DNA of 14,486 bases. Source: Gracilimonas sp031580945 (GTDB lineage Bacteria > Bacteroidota > Rhodothermia > Balneolales > Balneolaceae). Every line of letters begins with the position of its first letter. Position 1 is the stretch's first letter. The position numbers and the translations under genes were made by a program. Under the pieces are notes generated by a model, which saw nothing but the letters and a program-made list of their open reading frames with translations, was not told where the DNA came from and did not search any database. Positions 14,157 through 14,486 of this stretch are shown here, one piece after another. Location: contig JAVLBT010000071.1 in NCBI GenBank assembly GCA_031580945.1, positions 1 through 14,486 of the forward strand, written 5' to 3'.

Positions 14157-14486
14157 ATGCTTAGAAAACGAATAAAACCAACTTCCAAAAGCATGAATAC
14201 GGATCCTAAACCATCGGGATCTCTGCCTGTAACATACATTACAAATACGACTACCATTTCGGGGGATATGATTTGTGTAGACGATGTCCGAATTGCCGGA
14301 ACTTTATTTGGTAAGCTGGAATCAAAAAGAAGGTCATCATCACAGAAACAGGCTCCGTTAAAGGATCAATCTCATCCCCTGATGTGGACATCTCCGGAAT
14401 AATTGATGATGATATTAAAGCTGAACAATCTCTTTTTTGCGATCTTCTGCGGAAGTTGCCGGTGAAATCTCAACTGACAAGATAAA
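14157..14486 (+). pseudogene. Bactofilin, apparently frameshifted twice, cut by window edge
   Basis: Bactofilins are polymer-forming cytoskeletal proteins with a right-handed beta-helix core. Frame 1 from the ATG at 14157 gives a polar N-terminus and then the core entry TTTISGDMICVDDVRIAGTLFGKLES. The match then jumps to the -1 frame at the A5 run 14324-14328 (KKVIITETGSVKGSI, SSPDVDISGIIDDDIKAEQS), and again to the -1 frame at the T6 run 14433-14438 (LRSSAEVAGEISTDKI), reaching the window end. Adding one A and one T would restore a continuous bactofilin. Frame 1 alone stops at 14402 with a non-conserved tail. Either the gene is broken or the sequence has two homopolymer errors. An alternative start is the ATG at 14193. 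The remaining core lies beyond the right edge. Confidence 0.75.

Noticed and set aside
14319..14332. Programmed -1 ribosomal frameshift at the A run of the bactofilin
   Set aside because: The zero-frame codons are TCA AAA AGA, which do not form the canonical A-AAA-AAG heptamer, and a second shift is also needed. A deletion or sequence error explains both more simply.

Overview
The window looks like chromosomal DNA from a member of the Bacteroidota/Balneolota (Gracilimonas- or Balneola-like). The evidence is a secreted enzyme with a NYPNPFNP-type C-terminal sorting tail, a short flavobacterial-type arginine decarboxylase, a fused alpha/beta 2-oxoacid dehydrogenase E1, weak Shine-Dalgarno use, and a TAnnTTTG-like promoter element. 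This placement is inference from protein style, not from a marker gene. I found no rRNA, tRNA, CRISPR array, insertion sequence or phage gene.

Layout. (1) Bases 1-1611, minus strand: an Omp85/BamA-family outer membrane protein cut off by the left edge. (2) 1612-2339: a gene-free stretch with a decayed hairpin-rich repeat and the probable promoter of the next operon. (3) 2340-7577, plus strand: a polyamine block of arginine decarboxylase, agmatinase and a deoxyhypusine-synthase-like protein with overlapping genes, followed 24 bases later by an alpha/beta-fused E1 dehydrogenase. (4) 7607-11168, plus strand: two tandem palindromic operators, then three overlapping genes for a SatD-family protein, a small three-helix membrane protein and a large secreted alpha-amylase-type GH13 enzyme. 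(5) 11197-11288: two hairpins that are inverted copies of each other. (6) 11417-12037: a secreted or outer-membrane protein of unknown function. (7) 14051 down to 12040, minus strand: holA (DNA polymerase III delta), an ECF sigma factor and a cysteine-free anti-sigma-like small protein. (8) 14157 to the right edge, plus strand: a bactofilin gene with two apparent single-base deletions.

How the genes work together. Block 3 should convert arginine to agmatine and then putrescine. The third enzyme probably transfers an aminoalkyl group to make a longer polyamine, since bacteria lack eIF5A. In block 4 the overlapping starts imply coupled expression of a cytoplasmic regulator-like protein, a membrane protein and an exported starch- or maltodextrin-degrading enzyme, with the palindromes as the likely control point. 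In block 7 the sigma factor and its neighbour look like a regulatory pair.

The most interesting points are the altered active site of the DHS-like enzyme, the operator/SatD/amylase arrangement, a possible nucleotide-cyclase-like fold in SatD, the mirrored hairpin pair, and the doubly frameshifted bactofilin.
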